Below are positions 34,512 to 44,367 of a DNA stretch of 64,000 nucleotides, piece by piece. Origin of the DNA: Kurthia massiliensis (GTDB lineage Bacteria > Bacillota > Bacilli > Bacillales_A > Planococcaceae); NCBI RefSeq assembly GCF_000285555.1, contig NZ_HE610997.1, positions 51,769-115,768 on the forward strand. Direction: 5' to 3'. The notes below the pieces were generated by a model. It searched no databases, was not told the origin of the DNA, and saw only the letters and a list, made by a program, of their open reading frames with translations. How positions within the stretch are numbered: position 1 is the first letter of the stretch; every line of letters begins with the position of its first letter. The position numbers and the translations under genes were made by a program.

Positions 34512-36170
34512 ATGCAACGAAATTGGTGGAAAGAAGCGGTCTGTTACCAAGTATATCCGCGTAGCTTTCAAGATACGAATGGTGATGGCATTGGTGACTT
34601 AAAAGGCGTAACACAGCGCCTTGATTATTTAAAAGAACTTGGCATCGATGTTATTTGGTTATCACCGATGTTTAAGTCACCAAATGATGACAACGGTTAT
34701 GATATTAGTGATTATCAAGACATTATGGACGAGTTTGGGACTATGGCAGATTTTGATGAGCTATTAACGGGTGTGCATGCGCGTGGTATGAAACTTATTT
34801 TAGACTTAGTCATTAACCATACGTCTGATGAACATCCATGGTTTATTGAATCAAAATCATCTAAACATAATCCGAAACGTGACTGGTACATTTGGCGAGA
34901 CGGTAAAGATGGTCAAGAGCCAAACAACTGGGAAAGTATTTTTGATACGCCCGCTTGGCAATATAATGAAGCGACAGATGATTATTATTTACATGTTTTT
35001 TCGCCGAAACAACCAGATTTAAATTGGGAAAACCCAGACGTGCGAAACGCTTTACACGATATGATCAACTGGTGGCTCGATAAAGGAATCGATGGTTTCC
35101 GCGTCGATGCGATTAGCCATATTAAAAAAGATCAAACATTTAAAGATGCTCCATCAAATGGCGCGCGCTATGTGAAAGCTTGGGACCAATATATGAATGT
35201 CGATGGCATCGATACGTTTTTAGCTGAATTACATGAACAAACATTTCAAAAATACGATGTAATGACAGTCGGTGAAGCAAATGGCGTCGGTATCAATGAT
35301 ATTGAAAAATGGGTCAATGAACGAGATGGTTATTTCAATATGATTTTCCAATTTGAAACGCTAGGGCTATGGAGTGTTGAAGAACAGAAATTAGATGTGC
35401 TTGCACTGAAAGAAGGTTTAACACGCTGGCAACAAGCTCTTGCAGAAGACGGAAGCGGTTGGAATGCGTTATTCATCGAAAATCACGACCAACCAAGAGC
35501 CGTTTCTACATGGGGGAATGAAGCGTATTGGCAAGAAAGCGCTAAAGCACTCGCTGTCATGTATTTCTTTATGAAAGGAACGCCATTTATTTATCAAGGT
35601 CAAGAAATCGGTATGACGAATACACCGCTTGAGCACATTGAAGACTATCAAGATATTCAAACGACGAATCAGTATCGAAAATTATTAGCAGAAGGTGTTG
35701 CTGAAGAAAAGGCGAAGAAAACGATTTGGAAAACAAATCGTGGCAATGCGCGCATTCCGATGCAATGGTCTACAGAAGATTATGCAGGATTTTCAACCGT
35801 TGATCCATGGGTGCCGAACAACCCAAATTATGAAACGATTAACGTGGCACAACAGTTGCAAGATGAACAATCTATTTTGGCATTTTATCAACGAATGATT
35901 GCGCTTCGAAAAAGTCAGGACGTATTAGTTTATGGACGTTATGACTTAATTCACGACACGCATCCACAAGTTTATGCTTACACACGTACGCTAGCGGATG
36001 AGCGCATCGTCATCATTAGTAACTTAACAGCCACTCATGCATCGTTACCAGCAGTAACAGGGATTCAATACGATACAGAAAACTTATTACTTGCAACACA
36101 TTCAGTAAACCATACACCGACTGCAACGATTGAATTACAACCGTATGAAGCTCGAATTTATAAGATTTAA
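34512..36170 (+). CDS. GH13 alpha-glucosidase, alpha-1,4 type
   Basis: 552 residues. Same family as the first gene of the operon, with catalytic Asp in GFRVDAIS, Glu in TVGEANG and Asp in ENHDQPR. The residue after the nucleophile is Ala (DAIS), while the other copy has Val; Ala goes with alpha-1,4 (maltose) preference in this subfamily. It has no signal peptide. Together the two enzymes could degrade mixed-linkage oligosaccharides to glucose. RBS GAGGTG, ATG 34512. Confidence 0.87.
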   Translation: MQRNWWKEAVCYQVYPRSFQDTNGDGIGDLKGVTQRLDYLKELGIDVIWLSPMFKSPNDDNGYDISDYQDIMDEFGTMADFDELLTGVHARGMKLILDLVINHTSDEHPWFIESKSSKHNPKRDWYIWRDGKDGQEPNNWESIFDTPAWQYNEATDDYYLHVFSPKQPDLNWENPDVRNALHDMINWWLDKGIDGFRVDAISHIKKDQTFKDAPSNGARYVKAWDQYMNVDGIDTFLAELHEQTFQKYDVMTVGEANGVGINDIEKWVNERDGYFNMIFQFETLGLWSVEEQKLDVLALKEGLTRWQQALAEDGSGWNALFIENHDQPRAVSTWGNEAYWQESAKALAVMYFFMKGTPFIYQGQEIGMTNTPLEHIEDYQDIQTTNQYRKLLAEGVAEEKAKKTIWKTNRGNARIPMQWSTEDYAGFSTVDPWVPNNPNYETINVAQQLQDEQSILAFYQRMIALRKSQDVLVYGRYDLIHDTHPQVYAYTRTLADERIVIISNLTATHASLPAVTGIQYDTENLLLATHSVNHTPTATIELQPYEARIYKI

Positions 36171-36172
36171 CG

Positions 36173-36208
36173 AAAAACGTCATTAACGAGCAGTTAATGG
36201 CGTTTTTT
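36173..36208 (+). terminator. operon terminator
   Basis: AAAACGTCATTAAC gagca GTTAATGGCGTTTTTT. Confidence 0.85.
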
Positions 36209-36291
36209 ATATGTATGTGACGGCGTTGTTTAGGGTATAGATTAACAGCGTATTACCACGCTTAATAGAGAGAGAAAAGTAGGTGGCTATG

Positions 36292-38070
36292 ATGGCAAGT
36301 TTTAAAAAACATATGAAACGTGAATGGGATTCGATGAAACACGTTCTACGTGAAGAAATGAAAAAGCGTTACGAAATTGTACATGATGGACACAAAATCG
36401 TTGTGCAAACATCATTAGAGAGCACATGGCTCTATGTCGATGGTCAATTAAAAGATGAAGTTCATCGCCCATCAAAGCTTGGTAAATTAAGAATTTCTGA
36501 AACGTTAAAAACAAAGATTGATGATATCGAGGTGAAAGTGAAAATTCACGGGACGACGACACTCGATTGTACATTTTATATAAATGGCAAAAAAATTATG
36601 AAAGAAAAAAGAGAATTAAACGTGCAACCGTGGCGACATCAGCCGATGCTCGTACAATTTGTTCAACAATATGATACTGAAACCCCGCTTCCTGATGAAC
36701 ACTATTACGGTAAAGCGCTCCCTCCATTAGAGGAAATGTGGCTATACGAAGAAGAAGGTTATGAAGAAAGTTTTGCAAGGAAGCTTGCTAAAAAGGTAGA
36801 CTGGTTGCTTGAGAAACCTGTAGAAAAAACACGTATCTCACTATATGAAGATACGATGGATGAAGACTTTTTAACATATGCGATACCATTTAGAGATCAA
36901 CTGAATGATTTATCATTAGATGAACAAACACTATACCGCGAAGCACGCTGGTTTATTGATCACGCAGCGCATCGTTACGTACTAGCATTTGGGCTTATTT
37001 TATTAGGACGTGCATATGCGATTGAAAAAGAACGTGCGCTATGGACACAATTTTCAACACATCCATTTTTCGCGCCCTTTGTGGCACTTGCATTAGAGGG
37101 ACGTGGAGAAGAAGCTGATGCATTGATGTTTGAATTTGTGGGTACGCCATATGAACAAGTATATTTACGTACAATTACACCACGCACCGATGACATGATG
37201 CAGTATTACTTAATGGAAGCACCCCTTTCTTATAAAAATACTGAAACAGCGATTGCTTTTGCGGAAAAAGGCGGATTGTATAAAGCACTTCAAGCGAATG
37301 AAATTGATGATGCTCTCTATAACCGTGCGACGCAATTTCTATTACCAATGTTAGATAGTGACATGTCACCAGATGAATACAGCGATTTTGCGCCGATGAC
37401 ACTTGAATATGTAAAACACGCGAAAACGCGCGCTGTCGTTTATGAACGGCTGTATCCGATTGCAAAATTACATTTATACATGAAAGAAGATATCGAATAC
37501 GCGTTAGATATGGAATATATTAGTGTTGTGACACGAAACTTAGTGTTATCTGGTACAGAAGCAATTTTAAAAAGCGCCGATTGGCGACCTGCTATCGAAA
37601 AGGCATTTGCGACGCAACGTAATATGGAAGAAGCATTAACGATTTGTCGCGCACTAGAGGAAGATTACGTACCACTCGTTTACAAAAAGATTGTGAACGG
37701 TCATTTTGAGCCTTATTTATACGAAGCAATCGCAACGAGTGGCAATCGAGAAATGATTCAAAAAACCGTCGATCACGTTGAACAATTTGAATTAGCGACA
37801 TTAAATCCGTTAGAGCTAGAAAGTGTCTCTTTGCTCATTCAACAATTAGATGAATACGAAGGCATCGGTGTTAAGCTATTAGGAAAAGCCTTACAGATGA
37901 ATGAGCGTGAAATGGTTGACGTTGCACTGTGGACATTAGATTTTTGGTCGCCAGAAAGTTATCGTACAAAAGAAATTATCCAGGCACTCACATACATTTC
38001 TCATAAAGGAATAGACCGCGATCAACGAAAAAGTGCAAAAGCATTAATAAAATCGTTGAAAGATGACTAG
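36292..38070 (+). CDS. large protein of unknown function, N-terminal beta domain plus helical repeats
   Basis: 592 residues. The first ~120 residues are beta-rich (KRYEIVHDGHKIVVQTS..WLYVDGQ), with repeated GxxxVDG/NGK turns. Residues ~180-592 are helical in pairs and resemble an alpha-solenoid (HEAT- or TPR-like), with several Tyr-Glu-rich helices. No signal peptide or membrane segment; probably a cytoplasmic scaffold. GTG 36283, ATG 36289 and ATG 36292 all lie close together; 36292 has the best spacing from AGTAGG. Family not recognised. Confidence 0.65.
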   Translation: MASFKKHMKREWDSMKHVLREEMKKRYEIVHDGHKIVVQTSLESTWLYVDGQLKDEVHRPSKLGKLRISETLKTKIDDIEVKVKIHGTTTLDCTFYINGKKIMKEKRELNVQPWRHQPMLVQFVQQYDTETPLPDEHYYGKALPPLEEMWLYEEEGYEESFARKLAKKVDWLLEKPVEKTRISLYEDTMDEDFLTYAIPFRDQLNDLSLDEQTLYREARWFIDHAAHRYVLAFGLILLGRAYAIEKERALWTQFSTHPFFAPFVALALEGRGEEADALMFEFVGTPYEQVYLRTITPRTDDMMQYYLMEAPLSYKNTETAIAFAEKGGLYKALQANEIDDALYNRATQFLLPMLDSDMSPDEYSDFAPMTLEYVKHAKTRAVVYERLYPIAKLHLYMKEDIEYALDMEYISVVTRNLVLSGTEAILKSADWRPAIEKAFATQRNMEEALTICRALEEDYVPLVYKKIVNGHFEPYLYEAIATSGNREMIQKTVDHVEQFELATLNPLELESVSLLIQQLDEYEGIGVKLLGKALQMNEREMVDVALWTLDFWSPESYRTKEIIQALTYISHKGIDRDQRKSAKALIKSLKDD

Positions 38071-38153
38071 ATTCATAATAAATGTTTCTTGTTTCAACAT
38101 TATTGTGCTACGATAATATTGAAATGTTTGTATGTTGAAAGGAAGATTTTACG

Positions 38154-38795
38154 ATGAAATCACCATTTACTTTTGAGCATAAAGCTCCTAATAACGTAGA
38201 AAAAGGAAAGCTATATCCAGCAGTATTTTTATTCCACGGCATGGGTAGTAACGAACAAGATTTACCACAATTGCTAACAGAAATTAAAGATGACTGCCAT
38301 ATTTTCAGCTTACGTGGACCAGTTGTACAACCACCAGGCTACGCTTTCTTCACAGTAGAAGAATTCGGTAAACCGAACAAAATCATCTTCGATAAAATCG
38401 TTGCGCATATTCGTGACTTTATTGAAGAAGTCATTACAGAATATCCGGTTGATGCGACAAAATTATTCACAATGGGCTTCAGCCAAGGTGGCGTTTTAGC
38501 GCAAACGATAGCACTTGTTCTCGGTACAGAGAAACTAGCTGGTGCAGTTGCTTTAAGCGCATATTTACCAGAGCACGTTCGTGATGAATATTATAAACAC
38601 GATACGACAAATATGCCGATGTTAATTACACACGGTACAATGGATTACGTACTACCATTCCAATGGGGAGAAGCATCACGCGACTTCTTTAAAGAACAAG
38701 GTGCAGACGTTACATTCGTATCATTTGAAGATGGTCACGGTGTAACACCAGCTATCCAACAAGAAATTTTACGTTTCTTCAAAAAACACTTTTAA
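38154..38795 (+). CDS. carboxylesterase/phospholipase, alpha/beta hydrolase
   Basis: 213 residues. Nucleophile Ser in GFSQGG, Asp in THGTMDYVLP and His in EDGHGV form the triad; the oxyanion loop is LFHGMGSNEQDL. Belongs to the acyl-protein thioesterase/YpfH group of small esterases that act on short acyl esters. No signal peptide. RBS AAAGGAAG, ATG 38154. Single gene. Confidence 0.88.
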   Translation: MKSPFTFEHKAPNNVEKGKLYPAVFLFHGMGSNEQDLPQLLTEIKDDCHIFSLRGPVVQPPGYAFFTVEEFGKPNKIIFDKIVAHIRDFIEEVITEYPVDATKLFTMGFSQGGVLAQTIALVLGTEKLAGAVALSAYLPEHVRDEYYKHDTTNMPMLITHGTMDYVLPFQWGEASRDFFKEQGADVTFVSFEDGHGVTPAIQQEILRFFKKHF

Positions 38796-38805
38796 TAAGT
38801 ATGTT

Positions 38806-38944
38806 AAAAGAGGCTGGGACATAAGTGTAAAAACACGATCTCAAATGAGCATAAGAAAAACCGGAATCGTGCTGTGGCGCGGTTCCGGTTTTTTGTTGCG
38901 AACGCTAAAAAAGGAAAATAAAATGTTTCGTCCCAGCCTCTTTT
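38806..38944. repeat. nested-hairpin repeat element (GAGGCTGGGAC type)
   Basis: An outer stem AAAAGAGGCTGGGAC (38806-38820) pairs with GTCCCAGCCTCTTTT (38930-38944) and encloses an inner hairpin AAAACCGGAA...TTCCGGTTTT (38856-38894). Elements with GAGGCTGGGAC termini occur in many Firmicutes next to genes. It also works as a terminator for the esterase gene. Confidence 0.7.
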
Positions 38945-39044
38945 TTTCATGTTATCCGATAAATGTGGTATAATTTTTACAAAAATGACTGAATATTTCA
39001 TCTTTATCACATATCATGCTGAACAAACATAAGATCAACGAAAA

Positions 39045-39112
39045 AAAGGAGCGATGCCGATGTAGTAACCACTACCTTTCTTATATTTTTTAAACACGAA
39101 AGGGTAGTGAAG
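39045..39112 (+). promoter_or_regulatory. translational attenuator-like leader of the MFS gene
   Basis: AAAGGAG (39045-39051) precedes the mini-ORF ATG-CCG-ATG-TAG (39054-39065). The second ATG has ideal 8-base spacing and is followed at once by the stop. Segment 2 (CACTACCTTTC, 39070-39080) can pair with segment 3 (GAAAGGGTAGTG, 39098-39109), which contains the MFS ribosome site AAAGGG. It can also pair with segment 1 (GTAGT, 39062-39066), which overlaps the mini-ORF stop. This is the layout of antibiotic-inducible attenuators. Confidence 0.6.
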
Positions 39113-40285
39113 ATGAAACAGTCATTTCAATTTTTATGGACGAGTCAATTATTTGCTAATTTAGGCGATGTTTTATACATCGTTGGCTTTATATCGGTGT
39201 TATATCACCATGATGCTACAGCAACCACACTTGCGTTATTACCATTTTTAAACGTATGTGGTCGTATGATTAGCAGCAGTATTGCGCCGTTATTGTTTAA
39301 TCGTTACCGTTTGAAACATTTACTCGTAACGACACAATTAATGAAAACAATGTTATTATGTGTGCTAATTTGGGTGCCATTTGAGTTAACACTTCTATTT
39401 ACGGTCGTATCGTGTATCGCCTTATTAGATGGTGTTGCACAACCCGCGAGTAGCGCACTCGTTCCACGTCTCGTATCAAAAGAGGCTTTATTGCGCGCCA
39501 ATTCAATTTTATCGATGGTGAATCAATCCACACAGCTTGGCGGATGGGCGCTTGGCGGTCTTTTCGTTGCGGCGACGAGTGGGAAAATCGCCGTATTTAC
39601 GACAGCTATATTATTCACCTTATCAACGGTTTGCCTCATAGGTTTAAAAGACCGTCAGCCTTTTCAAAAACGAACGCTCGCGAAGAAAAGTGACGAACTA
39701 ATAGAAGGTTTTGCATGGATTTGGCGGCATCGGGCGATGAGAACGATTCATCTCGTATTCGTCATCGAGTCATTTGCTAGCGTCGTTTGGATTGCGGCAA
39801 TTATGTATATATTTGTCGCCGACGTATTACATGTTTCGGAAGCATGGTGGGGCTATATCAATACCGCATTTTTCATCGGTTTATTCATCGGTGCAATGGT
39901 ATGTACGAAATACGAAACGCATTTCAATCAACATGTCACGACTTGGATTATTCGCAGTTCTCTATGTGCTGCAGTTGCGACATTGTTATTTGGTTGGAAT
40001 GAATGGCCGCTTCTTGCTTTAGTGTTAAGTATAATTTTCGGATTGTTTGAAGAAATGAAAAGTCAATCTATGACAACATGGATTCAATTGCATACAACAG
40101 AACATGTCTTAGCACAAGTGTATAGTGCACAAAGCGTCCTCAATTATATCGCTTTCGGTAGTGCAACATTGCTTGTAGGTTATTTAGCGGAATGCATTGC
40201 CATTCAATCAATTTTTATCGGTGCGGGTTTATTATTGCTCATTTCGACGATTTATTTGTACAGTATGAAAAGAAGATTCCAATGA
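39113..40285 (+). CDS. MFS exporter (MFS_3, macrolide-exporter-like)
   Basis: 390 residues, twelve membrane helices, in the group with Mef-type and enterobactin exporters. Substrate unknown, but many members pump drugs. ATG 39113 has AAAGGG 8 bases before it, and that ribosome site is buried in a hairpin, which suggests inducible translation. GTG 39107 also lies in frame but is inside the hairpin. Confidence 0.85.
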   Translation: MKQSFQFLWTSQLFANLGDVLYIVGFISVLYHHDATATTLALLPFLNVCGRMISSSIAPLLFNRYRLKHLLVTTQLMKTMLLCVLIWVPFELTLLFTVVSCIALLDGVAQPASSALVPRLVSKEALLRANSILSMVNQSTQLGGWALGGLFVAATSGKIAVFTTAILFTLSTVCLIGLKDRQPFQKRTLAKKSDELIEGFAWIWRHRAMRTIHLVFVIESFASVVWIAAIMYIFVADVLHVSEAWWGYINTAFFIGLFIGAMVCTKYETHFNQHVTTWIIRSSLCAAVATLLFGWNEWPLLALVLSIIFGLFEEMKSQSMTTWIQLHTTEHVLAQVYSAQSVLNYIAFGSATLLVGYLAECIAIQSIFIGAGLLLLISTIYLYSMKRRFQ

Positions 40286-40332
40286 TAAAAGAGTGGGTTG
40301 CAGACGAGCAATCCATTCTTTTATCATTTTTT
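40283..40332 (+). terminator. Rho-independent terminator after MFS gene
   Basis: TGATAAAAGAGTGGGTTGC and GCAATCCATTCTTTTATCA pair over 19 bases, followed by TTTTTTC; it overlaps the stop codon. Confidence 0.9.
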
Positions 40333-40375
40333 CTTGACAGATAGGTAAATGTTGGTATAAGCTAGTAACAACTTA

Positions 40376-40698
40376 TTCGAGCGGACGGGTAGAAAGCCTT
40401 GAGAGCAAGGCTTCCCAGAGCAGAGCAGAGAGTAGCAGAGCATAGTAGAGAAATTGAAGATTAAGAGTAGTAGCAAGAAACGTTATTTTAAGAGAGTCAG
40501 TGGTTGGTGCAAACTGATAATAATGTCTTGTGAATGGACTTATGAGAGCATTTGTGAACGAAGTAGCAAATGACGATTCATCCTCGTTAACGGATGCTGA
40601 ATGATCAGGCAAAGGGGAGACAATCGTCTCAACTTGAGGTGGCAACGCGGTACATATCGTCCTCATGAAAGAGTATTCTTTCATGAGGATTTTTTTAT
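40376..40698 (+). promoter_or_regulatory. tRNA-Trp T-box riboswitch controlling trpDCFBA
   Basis: Stem I includes the GGTTGGTGCAAACTG distal element; the specifier codon TGG lies at 40535-40537 (TGGA context). The T-box sequence GAGGTGGCAACGCGG (40636-40650) can base-pair with the CCA end of an uncharged tRNA; C after TGG fits the G discriminator of tRNA-Trp. The competing terminator is CGTCCTCATGAAAGA gtatt CTTTCATGAGG plus T run (40659-40698). Uncharged tRNA-Trp should allow readthrough into trpD. Confidence 0.9.
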
Positions 40699-40782
40699 AC
40701 CATCATTCAGTGCTCGCTCAAATATCTCGAATAGCTATATTTAAAACATTTTGAATATTCTATTATTGAGAGGAGCATATAT

Positions 40783-41808
40783 ATGCAATCATATATCGAG
40801 AAAGTCAACAAAGGACAAGATTTAACATTTACAGAAATGGCAGTCGCGGCAGAGCGATTATTCCAAGAGGAAACACCGCTTGAACAAATCGAAGCATTAT
40901 TAGTTGGATTAGCAGCAAAAGGTGAAACGGCAACTGAACTTGCGGCTCTTGCACAAGTGATGAAGCAAAACGCATTAACGCTTCAAGAAACACCTCAACG
41001 TTACATCGATAATTGTGGTACAGGTGGAGACGGTATCGGTAGTTTCAATATTAGTACAACGACAGCATTCGTACTTGCAGCAGGTGGTGTACCCGTCGCG
41101 AAACACGGTAACCGTAAAATTTCTAGTCTAGCTGGTAGTGCAGATACGCTTGAAGAGTTAGGGATTCATGCAGATTTCACGACAGCAGAATTAAAAACGT
41201 TATTAGATCGAGAAGGACTGGCGTTTATTTTCGCACCGAAAGTACATCCGAAGCTTAAACGAATCGGTCAAGTTCGTCAAAAGATTGGAAAACCGACCAT
41301 TTTCAACCTCGTTGGACCACTAGCAAATCCAGTTGAATTAACAGCTCAATTTACAGGTATTAATCGTAAAACGTTCATTCGTGATTACGCAGAAGTCATG
41401 CAATTACTCGGACGTGAACGTGGTGTCGTCGTATACGGTGCAGGTGGCTTAGATGAAGCGTCTCTTGCAGGTGAAAATCGTTTAGCAATTTTAGAAAATG
41501 GTGACATTCGAGAAATGATTGTCACACCTGAATCGGTCGGCTTAAAACGTTATCCACTGACAGCGATTCAAGGTGGAGACGGGAAAGAAAACGCCGATAT
41601 CGTTCGACAAGTATTACAAAATAAAGAAAGCGCCTATTTAGATACAGTGTTATTAAATGCAGGTATTGGCTTCTTCACAGCAGGTAAAGTGCAAACGATT
41701 GAAGAAGGCATTCACGTAGCGCGTAAAGTAATCGCATCTGGCGCGGCGTACGAAAAATTACAAGCAATCATTGCATATAGCAAAGCACATATAAAGGAGT
41801 TAGCATAA
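40783..41808 (+). CDS. trpD: anthranilate phosphoribosyltransferase
   Basis: 341 residues. Second step of tryptophan synthesis: joins anthranilate and PRPP. The PRPP loop NCGTGGDGIGSFNIST, KHGNRKISS and NLVGPLANP are diagnostic. First gene of the operon, directly after the T-box. RBS GAGAGGAG. Its stop overlaps the trpC start (TAATG). Confidence 0.96.
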   Translation: MQSYIEKVNKGQDLTFTEMAVAAERLFQEETPLEQIEALLVGLAAKGETATELAALAQVMKQNALTLQETPQRYIDNCGTGGDGIGSFNISTTTAFVLAAGGVPVAKHGNRKISSLAGSADTLEELGIHADFTTAELKTLLDREGLAFIFAPKVHPKLKRIGQVRQKIGKPTIFNLVGPLANPVELTAQFTGINRKTFIRDYAEVMQLLGRERGVVVYGAGGLDEASLAGENRLAILENGDIREMIVTPESVGLKRYPLTAIQGGDGKENADIVRQVLQNKESAYLDTVLLNAGIGFFTAGKVQTIEEGIHVARKVIASGAAYEKLQAIIAYSKAHIKELA

Positions 41809-42590
41809 TGACGATTTTAAATAAAATTTTAGCGCAAAAAGCAATTGAAGTGGCAGCATTAAAAATACAACCGAAGCCAGAAGTACCAACACGTAAAAAT
41901 CGTGCATCATTATTAGATGTATTTCAGCAACCAACATTACAAGTCATTTCAGAAGTAAAACGCGCATCACCTTCAAAAGGAATTATTAACGATGGGGTAG
42001 ATCCAGTATTACAAGCAACGACATACGAAACAGCAGGCGCAGCATGTATTTCTGTACTGACAGATCCAACGTTTTTCAAAGGTTCTTTCGAAGATTTACG
42101 ACAAGTAACTGAAGCGGTCGATATTCCAGTGCTTTGCAAAGAATTCGTCATTGACCCGATTCAAATTGATTATGCATATGCAAACGGTGCTTCGGTCGTA
42201 TTACTTATTGTCGCAGCATTAGATGACGCCGCACTTCAACAATTATATACGTACGCTACAAATCTCGGATTAGACGTATTAGTCGAAGTGCATGATGTTG
42301 TAGAGCTACATCGCGCATTAGCGATTGACGCGAAAATTATTGGTGTTAACAACCGTAACTTAAAAACATTTGACGTCTCATTAACGCATACGACAGAAAT
42401 CGCGAAAGCTTTTCCATTCGATGAAGGTCGCGTACTCGTCAGTGAAAGCGGTATGAAAACAGCAGAAGATGCAGCCTTCGTAGCACAAGCTGGTGCGAGC
42501 GCTGTTTTAGTCGGTGAGACACTGATGAAAAGCGGTGATATTACCGCAACGCTTCAAGCATTCCAAGTGAAAAAGCCGGTGAAAGCATGA
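41808..42590 (+). CDS. trpC: indole-3-glycerol phosphate synthase
   Basis: 260 residues. Converts the deoxyribulose intermediate to indole-3-glycerol phosphate. VISEVKRASPSKGII and the C-terminal SESGMKTAEDA phosphate loop mark the TIM barrel. Start ATG 41808 shares bases with the trpD stop; the end overlaps trpF by four bases. Confidence 0.96.
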   Translation: MTILNKILAQKAIEVAALKIQPKPEVPTRKNRASLLDVFQQPTLQVISEVKRASPSKGIINDGVDPVLQATTYETAGAACISVLTDPTFFKGSFEDLRQVTEAVDIPVLCKEFVIDPIQIDYAYANGASVVLLIVAALDDAALQQLYTYATNLGLDVLVEVHDVVELHRALAIDAKIIGVNNRNLKTFDVSLTHTTEIAKAFPFDEGRVLVSESGMKTAEDAAFVAQAGASAVLVGETLMKSGDITATLQAFQVKKPVKA

Positions 42591-43195
42591 CAAAAGTAAA
42601 AATTTGCGGGTTGAAAGAAGAAGCACATGTACAAGCCGCGGTAGATGCCGGCGCAGATGCTGTTGGATTTGTATTCGCCAAAAGCAAACGACAAATTACG
42701 GTGGAACGTGCACAGCAACTTGCGAAACACGTGCCTTCTCACATACTAAAAGTAGGCGTTTTCGTAAATGAAACAGTTGAAACGATGAAAGACATCGCAG
42801 CACGTATCCCACTAGATGTTATTCAATTACATGGTCAAGAAGGTAATGACATTATTCAACAGTTACAATATCCGACGATTAAAGCAATTGGTGTACATAC
42901 GGCGGCAGATGTGGCGGCTTTATCTCAGTACGAAGCGACATATATGCTAGTAGATGCACCGATTGCAGGAAGTGGCGAAACGTTTGATTGGTCGTTACTT
43001 AAAACGAGCGTTCCGAATTTGATTTTAGCAGGCGGTTTAACGATTGATAATATTGAAACAGCAATTGATACGGTTTCACCTTATATGGTAGACGTATCGA
43101 GTGGCGTAGAAACAGATGGTATAAAAGATAGCGTGAAAATTACACAATTTATTAAAGCAGCAAAGGGAGAGATTGTACATGACAACAGCAACTAA
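42587..43195 (+). CDS. trpF: phosphoribosylanthranilate isomerase
   Basis: 202 residues. TVKICGLK-type opening ([17 protein letters not shown]) with the catalytic Cys, [12 protein letters not shown], and LAGGLTIDN phosphate-binding end. Third step of the pathway. It overlaps trpC by ATGA and trpB by 17 bases. Confidence 0.95.
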   Translation: MTKVKICGLKEEAHVQAAVDAGADAVGFVFAKSKRQITVERAQQLAKHVPSHILKVGVFVNETVETMKDIAARIPLDVIQLHGQEGNDIIQQLQYPTIKAIGVHTAADVAALSQYEATYMLVDAPIAGSGETFDWSLLKTSVPNLILAGGLTIDNIETAIDTVSPYMVDVSSGVETDGIKDSVKITQFIKAAKGEIVHDNSN

Positions 43196-44366
43196 AAAAG
43201 GCCGCTACGGGAAATTTGGCGGACAATTCGTACCAGAAACGTTAATGACAGCATTAAATGAATTAGATGCCGCTTATGAAGCAGCGAAACAAGATCCAAC
43301 ATTTCACGAAGAACTGAATTATTACTTAAAAGATTATGTCGGTCGTGAAAATCCACTCTACTTTGCTTCACGCTTAACGAAAAAATTAGGTGGCGCGAAA
43401 ATTTATTTAAAACGTGAAGATTTAAACCATACTGGTGCACACAAAATTAACAATGCATTAGGTCAAGCGCTGCTTGCAATGCGTATGGGTAAAAAGAAAA
43501 TCGTCGCTGAAACAGGCGCTGGTCAGCATGGTGTAGCAACAGCTACAGTTTGTGCGTTATTCGATTTAGAATGTATTGTCTTTATGGGAAAAGAAGACGT
43601 TCGTCGCCAATCGTTAAACGTCTTCCGTATGGAATTACTTGGTGCGAAAGTGGTGCCCGTTGATCAAGGTACAGGTACATTAAAAGATGCTTGTAATGAA
43701 GCGCTCCGCTACTGGGTTTCAAATGTAGAAGATACACACTACATTTTAGGCTCAGCACTTGGCCCTCATCCATTCCCAGCAATCGTACGCGATTTACAAC
43801 GCGTCATCGGTGATGAAACACGTCAACAAATCGTCGAAAAAGAAGGTCGCTTACCAGACGCAGTCGTAGCTTGCGTCGGTGGTGGTAGTAATGCAATCGG
43901 TATGTTCACACCGTTTGTTGATGATAAAAATGTAAAATTATTCGGTGTAGAAGCAGCCGGTAAAGGCATTCAATCAGGGGAACATGCTGCAGCATTTGCA
44001 GATTTAAAAGAAGGTGTATTGCACGGTGCCTACATGTACTTATTACAAGATGATAACGGTTTTGTACAAGAAGCGTACTCGATTTCAGCTGGACTTGATT
44101 ATCCAGGTGTAGGCCCAGAACATTGTTTATTACATGATACAGGACGCGTTAAATACGATGCAGTTGATGATGATCAAGCGTTAGAAGGACTACAACTATT
44201 ATCTCGTACAGAAGGTATTATTCCAGCACTTGAAAGTAGTCATGCGATTTATTATGCAGCAGAACTAGCGAAAACGATGTCACCAGAGGAAATATTAGTC
44301 ATTTGTCTATCAGGACGCGGTGATAAAGACGTCCAAACAGTTCAACAAGCATTGGAGGATAAATAA
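43179..44366 (+). CDS. trpB: tryptophan synthase beta chain
   Basis: 395 residues. PLP lysine in [11 protein letters not shown], phosphate cup [10 protein letters not shown]. Makes L-tryptophan from indole and serine within the alpha2-beta2 complex. ATG 43179 has AAAGGGAG 9 bases before it and lies inside the end of trpF, so translation is coupled. Confidence 0.96.
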   Translation: MTTATKKGRYGKFGGQFVPETLMTALNELDAAYEAAKQDPTFHEELNYYLKDYVGRENPLYFASRLTKKLGGAKIYLKREDLNHTGAHKINNALGQALLAMRMGKKKIVAETGAGQHGVATATVCALFDLECIVFMGKEDVRRQSLNVFRMELLGAKVVPVDQGTGTLKDACNEALRYWVSNVEDTHYILGSALGPHPFPAIVRDLQRVIGDETRQQIVEKEGRLPDAVVACVGGGSNAIGMFTPFVDDKNVKLFGVEAAGKGIQSGEHAAAFADLKEGVLHGAYMYLLQDDNGFVQEAYSISAGLDYPGVGPEHCLLHDTGRVKYDAVDDDQALEGLQLLSRTEGIIPALESSHAIYYAAELAKTMSPEEILVICLSGRGDKDVQTVQQALEDK

Positions 44367-44367
44367 C

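Noticed and set aside
40373-40684. 103-residue minus-strand open frame
   Set aside because: It lies fully inside the Trp T-box leader, whose RNA structure explains the sequence.
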